A stretch of DNA of 64,000 nt from Streptacidiphilus jeojiense. Lineage in GTDB: Bacteria > Actinomycetota > Actinomycetes > Streptomycetales > Streptomycetaceae. Of the stretch, positions 1 to 7,654 are shown in pieces. The stretch lies in contig NZ_JOEH01000031.1 of the NCBI RefSeq assembly GCF_000719095.1, forward strand, positions 1 to 64,000, given 5' to 3'. Positions within the stretch are counted from its first letter, which is position 1. The number at the start of each line of letters is the position of its first letter. The notes beneath the pieces are model-generated. The model had not been told where the DNA came from. It worked only from the letters and a program-made list of their open reading frames with translations, and made no database searches. A program made the position numbers and the translations under genes.

Positions 1-150
1 GGTGGGAGGGTGCGGGAGGTGGGGGGTTGGGCGCGCAGTTCCCCGCGCCCCTTTGTGGGTGCGGGGCTAGGCGCCGTGGGGACGGTGCGGGAGGTGGGGG
101 ACTGGGCGCGCAGTTCCTCGCGCCCCTTTGTGGGTGCGTGGCCGGGCGCT
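1..150. repeat. Two tandem 75-bp repeats carrying the streptomycete GC-rich repeat core
   Basis: Positions 1-75 and 76-150 align without gaps and match at about 65 of 75 positions. Each contains a version of GCGCAGTTCCCCGCGCCCC, which is common between streptomycete genes and occurs again at 29484. The period is 25 codons, so both copies stay in frame in the flippase gene and encode 'APTKGRGELRAQPPTSRT' and a variant. A degenerate third unit may follow at 151-200. Confidence 0.8.
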
Positions 151-494
151 GTGGGGAGGGTCTGGCTGGCGCGGACGAGTCTGGTGCGGGGGGTGGGGAT
201 CTGGGGGTCCTGGGGGGTGTCCTCGGCGGAGAGGGCGAGGCTGAAGGCGGGGACCATGAGGAAGGCCATGGCGTCCTCGATCAGCAGCGGGGCCGCGGTC
301 TCCGGCACGGTCCAGGCGACCAGGAAGGCGTCGGTGCCCTGGCCCGCGCCGAAGTAGCGGGCCAGCAGCAGGTCGCGGAACAGGCCGAGCAGCGAGCCGC
401 CGGCGCTCATCACCGCGGTGATGCCGAAGGCCCGGGCCAGGACCGAGCGGGTGCGGCCGCGGGCCTCGGTGGGGCGGGGTGCGGTCAGGGTCAC
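1..494 (-). CDS. MurJ/MviN-family lipid flippase, N-terminal part (runs off the window)
   Basis: Only the first 164 codons are present and the frame is open to the window edge. The GTG start overlaps the stop of the O-antigen-ligase gene in a GTGA, so translation is probably coupled. Residues about 24-90 match the start of the MVIN family: a first membrane helix, then 'LLGLFRDLLLARYFGAGQGT' and 'DAFLVAWTVPE'. This family flips polyprenyl-linked sugars across the membrane, and with polysaccharide genes upstream a role in exporting that polymer is likely. After 'VPAFSLALSAED' the protein leaves the family pattern and becomes a Pro/Thr/Arg-rich stretch of more than 70 residues, encoded by two 75-bp repeats that each contain the streptomycete repeat core. 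Peptidoglycan MurJ cannot be excluded, but the gene context argues for exopolysaccharide. Confidence 0.8.
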   Translation of the reverse strand, partial: MTLTAPRPTEARGRTRSVLARAFGITAVMSAGGSLLGLFRDLLLARYFGAGQGTDAFLVAWTVPETAAPLLIEDAMAFLMVPAFSLALSAEDTPQDPQIPTPRTRLVRASQTLPTAPGHAPTKGREELRAQSPTSRTVPTAPSPAPTKGRGELRAQPPTSRTLP

Positions 495-1858
495 GGTGCG
501 GCCTTCCGGTCCGCACCGAAGGTGCCGTACGCGGCCAGGCCGAAGACCACCGAGACCAGCACCGTGGTGGTGCCGCCGATGTCGGCGTAGAGGAAGTCGA
601 CGAGCTGCCAGACCAGCAGGCCGAGCAGCGCCGCGCCCAGTCCGCCGCGTTCGCGCAGGGTGCGGCGGACCGTGCCCAGCAGCAGCGACAGGAAGAGCAC
701 GGCGAAGGCGGTGAGGCCGACCAGCCCGTCCTCGCTGAGCAGCAGCAGGTACATGTTGTGCGGGGAGAGCAGCGGCTCGCGGGAGTAGCCCGCGCCCGCG
801 CCGCCGGTGTCGCTGCCCGAGGACAGCCGCAGCGGGGCGTGGCCGTCCCGGTACTGCGGGAACTCCTTGGGTCCCACCCCGGTCACCGGGTGGTCCCGCC
901 AGATCCGGCCGGCCGTTGTCCACAGGTCGTAACGGTCCGTCACCGAGTGGTCCGGGGCGGCGCCGGCCACCGTGGTGATGGAGCCGAGCCGCGCGGCGAC
1001 ACTGGCTCCGCCCAGACCGAAGCCGCCGACCAGGACCACGGCAGCGGCGGCGGCGAAGAGCGCCCCGCGCAGCGCGAGCCGGACGTCGGCCAGGACCAGC
1101 GCCACGACGGCGGCGCAGCCGGTGGCGATCCAGCTGCCCCGGCTGAAGGAGACGGCCAGCGGGAAGACCAGTACCGCCGCGGTCAGGCCGAGCAGCCAGC
1201 AGGCCCGGCGGCGGCCCGCGCGGCGGGCCTCCAGGGCCAGGCCGAGGGCGGCCAGCAGCCCGTAGCTGACCACGGCGGACATGGCCATCACGTCCTGCGC
1301 CCCGAAGGTGCCGACCGCGCGGGCGCTGCCGCCGTCGTAGGAGGCGCCGGTGCCGGTGAGGAACTGCTCGGCGCCGACCGCCCCCTCGATCAGCGCGGCG
1401 GCCACCATCGCGCCCAGCACCAGCACCAGGTCCCGGCGCTCGCGCAGGGCCAGCAGCACCGCCAGCGGGACCAGGACGAACACCTGGATCAGCCGGACGA
1501 AGCCGGACAGGCTCTGGGACGGGTCCTGGGAGGCGATGGTGGAGGCGGCCACCGCGACGGCGATCACGCAGAACAGCACCGCGGCGCGGGTCGGCAGCAG
1601 CGCCCGTCCGGCGCGGAACGCGGACAGCACCCGCAGCCCGCAGACGGCCACCAGCCCGACCGAGGCGACATCGGCCGGGGTGACGTGGACGGCCGCGGTC
1701 ACGTCCTGGTTGCCGAGCGGAACGCAGACGAGCAGCACCGTCAGCGCCGCGAGGGCGCTGGGACGGCGCAGCAGCGCCAGCAGCGCCTCCCGCCGTCCTG
1801 GCGGTGCGCTGGGTTGTGGCTGGGCCTGCCGCGGCTGCGGCACGCTGAGAAGGGTCAC
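491..1858 (-). CDS. O-antigen ligase / polysaccharide polymerase family membrane protein
   Basis: This 455-residue polytopic protein has about ten to twelve hydrophobic helices. The Wzy_C region is recognisable from 'SFSRGSWIATG', then a long non-membrane loop with 'DHPVTGVGPKEFP' and 'SPHNMYLLLLSEDGLVG'; the HN-x-YL element is typical of the O-antigen ligase and polymerase superfamily. It probably polymerises or transfers undecaprenyl-linked sugar repeat units at the outer face of the membrane. It lies 7 bp after the sugar transferase gene and overlaps the flippase start, so these genes form one minus-strand transcript. The polymer cannot be told from sequence. Confidence 0.82.
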   Translation of the reverse strand: MTLLSVPQPRQAQPQPSAPPGRREALLALLRRPSALAALTVLLVCVPLGNQDVTAAVHVTPADVASVGLVAVCGLRVLSAFRAGRALLPTRAAVLFCVIAVAVAASTIASQDPSQSLSGFVRLIQVFVLVPLAVLLALRERRDLVLVLGAMVAAALIEGAVGAEQFLTGTGASYDGGSARAVGTFGAQDVMAMSAVVSYGLLAALGLALEARRAGRRRACWLLGLTAAVLVFPLAVSFSRGSWIATGCAAVVALVLADVRLALRGALFAAAAAVVLVGGFGLGGASVAARLGSITTVAGAAPDHSVTDRYDLWTTAGRIWRDHPVTGVGPKEFPQYRDGHAPLRLSSGSDTGGAGAGYSREPLLSPHNMYLLLLSEDGLVGLTAFAVLFLSLLLGTVRRTLRERGGLGAALLGLLVWQLVDFLYADIGGTTTVLVSVVFGLAAYGTFGADRKAAP

Positions 1859-1865
1859 CGCGGAG

Positions 1866-3398
1866 TCAGCTCCCGTCGGACTGGAGCACCGAGGAGATGG
1901 TGCGCAGCAGGATCTTGACGTCCTGCCAGAGGCTCCAGCTCTCGATGTAGTAGTTGTCGAAGCGGGTCCTGTCCTCGATCGAGGTGTCCCCGCGCAGGCC
2001 GTTGACCTGGGCGAAACCGGTGATGCCGACCGGCACCCGGTGCCGGTCGCGGTACTGCGGGTAGGCCTGGGCGAAGCGGGTCACGAAGTAGGGGCGCTCG
2101 GGGCGGGGGCCGACCAGGCTCATCTCGCCGCGCAGCACGTTCCACAGCTGTGGCAGCTCGTCCAGGGAGGTGCGGCGCAGGAAGCGGCCGATCGCGCTCA
2201 TCCGCTGGTCCTGGGAGATGTTCCAGCGGGTGGCCGACTCCTGCTCGTCGGCCGGGCGCAGGCTGCGGAACTTGAGCACGGTGAAGCTCTCGCCGTCCAG
2301 GCCGATCCGCTCCTGACGGAAGATCACCCCAGGGCCGCCGTCGATCCGCACCGCGATCGCGCAGGCGGCCAGGATCGGCGAGGCCAGCAGCAGGCCGAGG
2401 CCGGCCAGGCCGGCGTCGACGGCGCGCTTGACCGCCCAGGAGGGCCGGCGCATCGCGGTGGGCCCGAGCCGCAGGCAGGGGAACCCCCAGAGCTGGTCAC
2501 CGACCGCGGTGCGGCGGTTGCCGTACTCGAAGGCGCCGAACTCCGGGAAGCCGGGCACGAACCAGACGTCGCAGCCGTGGCCCGCGCTGGTCCGCAGGGT
2601 CTGCGCCACCTCGGTGTCGTCGGCGCCGCCGGAGGTGAGGATCACGTCCCGGATGCCCTGCGCGGGGATCTCCAGGTCCAGCACCGCCGGGCCGCCGAGG
2701 ACCGGGACGGCGGAGTCGACCGGGAGGAAGATCGGCTCCGGGTCGATGAAGCCGACCGGGCGCAGCCCGTACTCGGGGTGGTCCAGCAGGGCGGCGGCGA
2801 TCCGCTGGCCGATGTGTCCGGCCCCGGCGATCAGGGTCGGCCTGGGCCGGCGCCGGCGGCGGCGCCGCACCAGGGCGTAGACGGCGCCGCGGCCCAGCAC
2901 GTCCAGGCCGAGGTGGCAGAGCACCAGTGCGACCAGCAGCCGGAGGTCCACCGGGACCACGGAGAGCCAGAGGCCGTGCAGCCCGCGGTCCAGGGTCAGC
3001 GCCAGCGAGACGGCGACGGCCGCCCGGGCCGCGAGCGAGGGGATCTCGTCGAGGACCGAGGGCGCCAGCCGCAACCGGTAGAGACCGCCGTAGGAGTTGA
3101 GCATGACCAGCACCGGCAGGATGACGCAGGCCGCCCAGAGCACCCGCAGCGGCTCCCCCGAGCCGAGCAGGGCCAGGGCCAGGACGGGTGCCACCGCGTC
3201 CACGGCGAGCAGGGCGGCGGGGATCCCGGTGCCGGGGCGGCGCCGGCGGCGCGCGACGGGCGCGGCGGCCGTCGCGGGGCGCTCCACGGCGCCGGTCGGG
3301 GAGGGCAGTTGGGCCGTGCTCATGGTCCCGGTGGTCGTCGGCCCGTTCGGAGTCGGCACAGTGGGGCGCGGCAGTTCGTTGTTGTCAATGGTGGTCAT
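1866..3398 (-). CDS. Polyprenyl-phosphate sugar-1-phosphate transferase (WcaJ/WbaP type)
   Basis: The 510-residue protein has an N-terminal block of membrane helices, a central CoA_binding_3-like nucleotide fold ('TLIAGAGHIGQRIA') and a C-terminal bacterial sugar transferase domain. The domain has its signature stretches 'VLKFRSLRP', 'RRTSLDELPQLWNVLRGEM' and 'SLVGPRPERP'. It starts a lipid-linked oligosaccharide by moving a sugar-1-phosphate from a nucleotide sugar to undecaprenyl phosphate. The ATG at 3398 is chosen because AGAGGAG lies 11 nt upstream; an in-frame extension to 3473 looks unlike coding sequence. It is the priming enzyme for the surrounding polysaccharide genes. The sugar specificity is unknown. 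Confidence 0.88.
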   Translation of the reverse strand: MTTIDNNELPRPTVPTPNGPTTTGTMSTAQLPSPTGAVERPATAAAPVARRRRRPGTGIPAALLAVDAVAPVLALALLGSGEPLRVLWAACVILPVLVMLNSYGGLYRLRLAPSVLDEIPSLAARAAVAVSLALTLDRGLHGLWLSVVPVDLRLLVALVLCHLGLDVLGRGAVYALVRRRRRRRPRPTLIAGAGHIGQRIAAALLDHPEYGLRPVGFIDPEPIFLPVDSAVPVLGGPAVLDLEIPAQGIRDVILTSGGADDTEVAQTLRTSAGHGCDVWFVPGFPEFGAFEYGNRRTAVGDQLWGFPCLRLGPTAMRRPSWAVKRAVDAGLAGLGLLLASPILAACAIAVRIDGGPGVIFRQERIGLDGESFTVLKFRSLRPADEQESATRWNISQDQRMSAIGRFLRRTSLDELPQLWNVLRGEMSLVGPRPERPYFVTRFAQAYPQYRDRHRVPVGITGFAQVNGLRGDTSIEDRTRFDNYYIESWSLWQDVKILLRTISSVLQSDGS

Positions 3399-3594
3399 CC
3401 GCGCACGTACTCCTCTGCTGTGTGCCCATGGGGACGGGGCCCTCCCGAAGCCCGGGCTCGGTCGAGGTAGCACCTGCCGCCGCGATCGACGACTCGGCCC
3501 GATTGCGACAAAAGGAATGAAGCAGGCAAATACGACAGTACAGAATGTCTCCAGTCGTTTTCTCAGCCGACGTGCTCATTCACACCGATGAGCA

Positions 3595-4845
3595 TTAGTC
3601 AGATTTTCCGGCTGGAATTCGCGCGGCCGAGCCGCCCGCCGCGGGCGCCGGAATGCGCCGCTCGGCGACCACTTCCTGATACACCGTCAGTACCGCCGCA
3701 CGGGTCGCTCTCACGTCGTGGTGTTCGGCCATCCGTTCCCTGGCCCTGGCTCCGGCCGCGAGGCAGGCGACCGGATCCGCCAGCCGGGCCGCGAGCGCCT
3801 CCCGCAGGGCGTGCTCGTCGTCTACCGGCAGCAGCGTCTCGCCCGGCTCCAGGCACTCGCGGGCGCCGGCCACGTCGGTCAGCAGCACCGGGCAGCCGCA
3901 GGCCATGGCCTCCAGCGGGACCAGCGCCATGCCCTCCCAACGGGACGGCAGCACCAGCAGATCCGCCGCCGCGTACCAGTCCCTGGGGTCCTCGGTGCGG
4001 CCCGCGAAGACCACGCTGCCGGGGTCGGGCAGCCCGGCGGCCAGCGCCTCCAGCGCGGCGCGCTCGGGGCCGTCGCCGACCAGGGCGAGCCGTGCCCCCG
4101 GGATCCGGGCCGGGATCGCCGACCAGGCCCGCAGCAGGACGTCCTGCCCCTTCTGCCGGCACAGCCGGCCGACGCAGACCACCAGCGGGGCGGCGTCGCC
4201 CGGACCGTCCCGGCCCTCCGGCCCGGGCCCGGACAGCCCGAGCAACTCCCTGGCCCGGTCCTGCAACGGCAGCCGGACCGGGTCGAAGCGCTCCAGGTCC
4301 ACCCCGTTCGGGGCCAGCGCCCAGCGTCCGCGCACCCCGGCGGACTCGCCCTCGGCGCGCTCCTGCTCGCTGACGCACAGCAGCCGGTCGGTCCAGCGGA
4401 CCGCCCAGCGCTCCCAGAACCGCGAGGCGGCCGCCAGCGGTCCGCCGACCGCGGCGAACGACCAGGCGTGCGGCTGGAACACGGTCGGGAAGACGCCCCG
4501 GACCGCCAGCCGTCCGGCCAGGCCCGCCTTGGCGCTGTGCAGGTGCACCAGGTCCGGGTGGGCCTCGGCGACCAGCCGGCGCAGCGCGGCGACCTCGCCC
4601 GGCAGCCCGGGGCCCGGGGCGCGGACCGCGGTCCAGGGCAGCACCGTCGCGCCCACCGCCTCGGCCGCGTCGGCCAGCGGACTGCGCGGCGGGCAGGCCA
4701 GCAGCACCCGGTGGCCGTCCTCGGCCTGCCCCCGGAGCAGGTCGACGACGACCCTGGCGACACCGCCGTCGACGGGTTGGGAGACATGAAGAATGGTCAG
4801 GGGCACGACGCGCAACCTACGGGCCGTGAGTCGTGCGTGCGGCAT
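3595..4845 (-). CDS. Glycosyltransferase family 4
   Basis: The 416-residue GT-B fold enzyme has the N-terminal acceptor half ('ILHVSQPVDGGVARVVVDLL', 'VHLHSAKAGLAGRLA') and the C-terminal nucleotide-sugar half. The latter shows 'VCVGRLCRQKGQDVLLRAW' and the EX7E motif in 'SRWEGMALVPLEAMACGCP'. It would transfer a sugar from an NDP donor to the lipid-linked intermediate on the cytoplasmic side. The ATG at 4845 follows GGGGGTGAGGG; an in-frame GTG at 4875 is possible but has a poor ribosome binding site. It is the first gene of the minus-strand polysaccharide set and is followed by 196 bp without a convincing gene, so the sugar transferase may also have its own promoter. Confidence 0.87.
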   Translation of the reverse strand: MPHARLTARRLRVVPLTILHVSQPVDGGVARVVVDLLRGQAEDGHRVLLACPPRSPLADAAEAVGATVLPWTAVRAPGPGLPGEVAALRRLVAEAHPDLVHLHSAKAGLAGRLAVRGVFPTVFQPHAWSFAAVGGPLAAASRFWERWAVRWTDRLLCVSEQERAEGESAGVRGRWALAPNGVDLERFDPVRLPLQDRARELLGLSGPGPEGRDGPGDAAPLVVCVGRLCRQKGQDVLLRAWSAIPARIPGARLALVGDGPERAALEALAAGLPDPGSVVFAGRTEDPRDWYAAADLLVLPSRWEGMALVPLEAMACGCPVLLTDVAGARECLEPGETLLPVDDEHALREALAARLADPVACLAAGARARERMAEHHDVRATRAAVLTVYQEVVAERRIPAPAAGGSAARIPAGKSD

Positions 4846-4976
4846 TCCCTCACCCCCAGGAATGAGTAACTCCACCCGGGAGGGTGACGCACCGGATTGC
4901 CGCGTAACTATGTACGGAAGTGATTACCGGGGCTTTCCGTCCGCCCGGAAATGACGCCGCCCCGGATCGGGACGGC

Positions 4977-7490
4977 TCAGTCGTCCAGCCGGTGCGAGAG
5001 ATGGAGGTCCCGCTCGGTGTGGCCGTCCTCGATCCGCAGCGCGGTGGCCACCGGCGGGTAGCCGCTGGCGATCACGGTGTACTCCCCCGGCTCCAGGTCG
5101 GTGAAGCGGAACTGGCCGTCGGAGCCGGTGGTGGCGGCGGCGACCACGGTGCCGGTGGAGTCCAGCAGGGTGACCCTGGCGTCCTCGACCGCGTGCCCGG
5201 CGCTGGTGCGCACTGTCCCGCGCAGGGTCCCGCTGCCGGCCATGGCGACGTCCTGGCGGGTCTCGCCGCTGGGGGCGACGTCGACGGCCAGGGCGGCCGG
5301 CCGGTAGGCGCGGGCGCTGACGGCCAGGGTGTAGCGGCCGCAGACCAGGTCGCGGAAGTGGTACGCGCCGTCCGAGTCGGCATGGGTGGTGGCGGCGACC
5401 TCGCCGCGGGCGTCGGTGAGGGTCACCGTGGCGTCGGCGACCGGCGCGCCCTCGGCGCTGCGGACCGCGCCGGAGAGCCGTCCGGTGCCGCCCAGCACCA
5501 CGTCCAGGTCGACCGGACGGCTGCCCACGGTGACGGTGACCGCCTGCGGCTGGTGGCCGGGCGCCGCGGCGATCAGCACGTAGTTGCCGCCCCGGGGCGC
5601 GGCCAGGGTCCAGCGGCCGTCCTGGCCGCTGCCGGCCCGGGCCACCTGCCGGCCGTCCATGTCGATCAGGGTCAGCACGGCGCGCGGCACTCCGGTCCGG
5701 TCCGGCTCCAGCACCGAGCCGCTGACGGGAGTGCCGGGCGCACCGGGGACCCCGGCGGTGTCCAGCGGGGAGGACGAGGACTGGTGCGGCACGGGGGCCT
5801 CCTGCGCGGACGGCTGGGCGGACGGCTCCGCCTCGTGGGGGAAGGCGGCCTCGTAGGGGAGGCCGTCGTCGGTACGGGCCTGCGAGGCCGCGTGGGTGAC
5901 CAAGGGTTTCTCCTTGAGCAGGAAGGCGAGCAGGAATCCCAGCGCCAGGACCGGCACCAGGTAGAGGAAGACCCGCGGCATCGCGGCCGCGAAGGAGTCG
6001 ACATAGGCCAGCCGCAGCGGGGTCGGCAGCGACCGGACCAGCTCCGGGGTGATCGAGTCGGTCGGCGGGACGCTGCCGGAGGCGACGGCGAGGTGCGCCA
6101 GCCGCTGCTGGAGCTGGTCGGTCAGCCGGGAGTTGAACAGCGTGCCGAAGACCGCCGCGCCGATCGAACCGCCGATCTGGCGCAGGTAGTTGTTGGCCGA
6201 GGTGGCCGCGCCCAGGTCGCGCGGGGCCACCGAGTTCTGCACCGCCAGCACCATCACCGGCAGCGCCAGCCCGACGCCCAGGCCCAGCACCGCCATGCCC
6301 GCGCTCTGCACCAGGTAGGAGCTGTCCGCGTGGAGCAGCCCGAGCATGGCCATCCCGGCGGTGGACAGTGCGCCGCCGACGATCGGATAGAGCCGGTAGC
6401 GGCCGGTGCGGCTGATCAACTGGCCCGAGACGACGGAGGCGACGACGATGCCGCCCATCATCGGCAGCATCTTCAGACCGGAGACGGTGGCGCTGGCCCC
6501 GTCCACCATCTGCAGGAAGCTGGGCAGGTAGCTGGCCGCGCCGAACAGGGCGACACCGACCACCACGCCGATGGCGCCGGAGACGTTGAAGACGCTGTCG
6601 CGGAACAGCCGCAGCGGGATCACCGGCTCGGCGGCCCGGCGTTCGGCCAGCGGGAAGAGCAGCAGCGACAGCACCGCGCCGCCGATCAGCCCGAGGATCA
6701 CCGGCGAGCTCCAGGCGTACTGGCTGCCGCCCCAACTCGTGGCCAGGACCAGGCAGGTGCCGGTGGCCGCGAGCAGCAGCGAGCCCAGCACGTCCAGCCT
6801 GGGCCGGCGTTCGCCCTCGGCCCGGCGGCGCTTCGGCTTGAGCACCAGCGAGGTGACCACCAGCGCGACCAGGCCCAGCGGCAGGTTGACGTAGAAGCAC
6901 CAGCGCCAGCCGGGACCGTCGGTGAACCAGCCGCCGAGCAGCGGGCCTGCCACCGAGGAGAGCCCGAACACGGCGCTGATCAGGCCCATGTAGCGGCCGC
7001 GCTCGCGGGGCGAGACGACATCGCCGATGATCGCCTGGACGCCGATCATCAGCCCGCCGCCGCCGATGCCCTGGATCGCCCGGAAGGCGATCAGCTCGTC
7101 CATGCTGTGCGCCCAGCCGGAGAGCGCGGAGCCGATCAGGAAGACCGCGATGGCGAACTGGAACACCGACTTGCGGCCCAGCAGGTCGCCGAGCTTGCCG
7201 TAGACCGGCAGGCCGACGGTGGAGGCCAGCAGATAGGCGGTCACCACCCAGGACATGTGCTGCAGGCCGTGCAGTTCGCCGACGATCCGTGGCAGCGCGG
7301 TGGCCACGATGGTCTGGTCGAGAGCCGCGAGCAGCAGCGCCATCATCAGTCCGGCGAACACCAGCCGCAGTTGACGCGGGGTCAGGTCGGACTCGGCGGC
7401 GACGGCGCCGGACCTGGCCGACGTCGCGGCAACGGGTGTCGCGGGAGCGGTGGTTTTCTTGGCCGGACGGCTCGTCTGGGTCACGGACAT
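4977..7490 (-). CDS. DHA2 (EmrB/QacA) MFS exporter fused to three carboxypeptidase-regulatory-like repeats
   Basis: Residues about 30-540 form a 14-helix major facilitator exporter with family motifs 'GKLGDLLGRKSVFQFAI' and 'WRWCFYVNLPLGLVALVV'; drug or metabolite efflux driven by protons is the family role. After a Pro/Ser-rich linker (about 545-600) come three related repeats of about 80 residues, each with the pattern V-x-G-x-V, a 'D(G/A)RG' type turn, 'G(D/S)GxxxF' and 'GxYTL'. These fit CarboxypepD_reg/SdrD-B-like beta sandwiches. At 837 residues it is about 300 longer than normal family members. In the usual 14-helix topology the repeats would face the cytoplasm, which is odd for a fold usually found outside the cell. 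ATG 7490 is chosen; GTG 7514 is an alternative. A perfect 15-bp inverted repeat lies just upstream. Confidence 0.85.
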   Translation of the reverse strand: MSVTQTSRPAKKTTAPATPVAATSARSGAVAAESDLTPRQLRLVFAGLMMALLLAALDQTIVATALPRIVGELHGLQHMSWVVTAYLLASTVGLPVYGKLGDLLGRKSVFQFAIAVFLIGSALSGWAHSMDELIAFRAIQGIGGGGLMIGVQAIIGDVVSPRERGRYMGLISAVFGLSSVAGPLLGGWFTDGPGWRWCFYVNLPLGLVALVVTSLVLKPKRRRAEGERRPRLDVLGSLLLAATGTCLVLATSWGGSQYAWSSPVILGLIGGAVLSLLLFPLAERRAAEPVIPLRLFRDSVFNVSGAIGVVVGVALFGAASYLPSFLQMVDGASATVSGLKMLPMMGGIVVASVVSGQLISRTGRYRLYPIVGGALSTAGMAMLGLLHADSSYLVQSAGMAVLGLGVGLALPVMVLAVQNSVAPRDLGAATSANNYLRQIGGSIGAAVFGTLFNSRLTDQLQQRLAHLAVASGSVPPTDSITPELVRSLPTPLRLAYVDSFAAAMPRVFLYLVPVLALGFLLAFLLKEKPLVTHAASQARTDDGLPYEAAFPHEAEPSAQPSAQEAPVPHQSSSSPLDTAGVPGAPGTPVSGSVLEPDRTGVPRAVLTLIDMDGRQVARAGSGQDGRWTLAAPRGGNYVLIAAAPGHQPQAVTVTVGSRPVDLDVVLGGTGRLSGAVRSAEGAPVADATVTLTDARGEVAATTHADSDGAYHFRDLVCGRYTLAVSARAYRPAALAVDVAPSGETRQDVAMAGSGTLRGTVRTSAGHAVEDARVTLLDSTGTVVAAATTGSDGQFRFTDLEPGEYTVIASGYPPVATALRIEDGHTERDLHLSHRLDD

Positions 7491-7516
7491 GGCACGGATC
7501 ATTGCATTGACCACGC

Positions 7517-7556
7517 ACCGCCCTCGAACTGGTCATACGATCAGTTCGAGGGCGGT
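7517..7556. promoter_or_regulatory. Perfect 15-bp inverted repeat upstream of the MFS exporter gene
   Basis: ACCGCCCTCGAACTG at 7517-7531 is the exact reverse complement of 7542-7556, with a 10-nt spacer. It sits between the DUF2264 stop and the exporter start, about 27 bp before ATG 7490. There is no T tract, so an operator (TetR-type dyads are common before DHA2 genes) or a factor-independent hairpin are both possible. Confidence 0.55.
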
Positions 7557-7654
7557 CGAGGTGCTGAATTCGTCCAGCTGACGCCATTACCAGCGGAAAT
7601 GTGACGCCATGTCGATTAGTGGCGAAACTCGCTTCGTCGACATTTGCGTCAGGT

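Noticed and set aside
479..1918. Plus-strand frame of 479 codons opposite the O-antigen-ligase gene
   Set aside because: It is rich in Gln/Gly/Arg with no motif and is antisense to a clear membrane protein gene.
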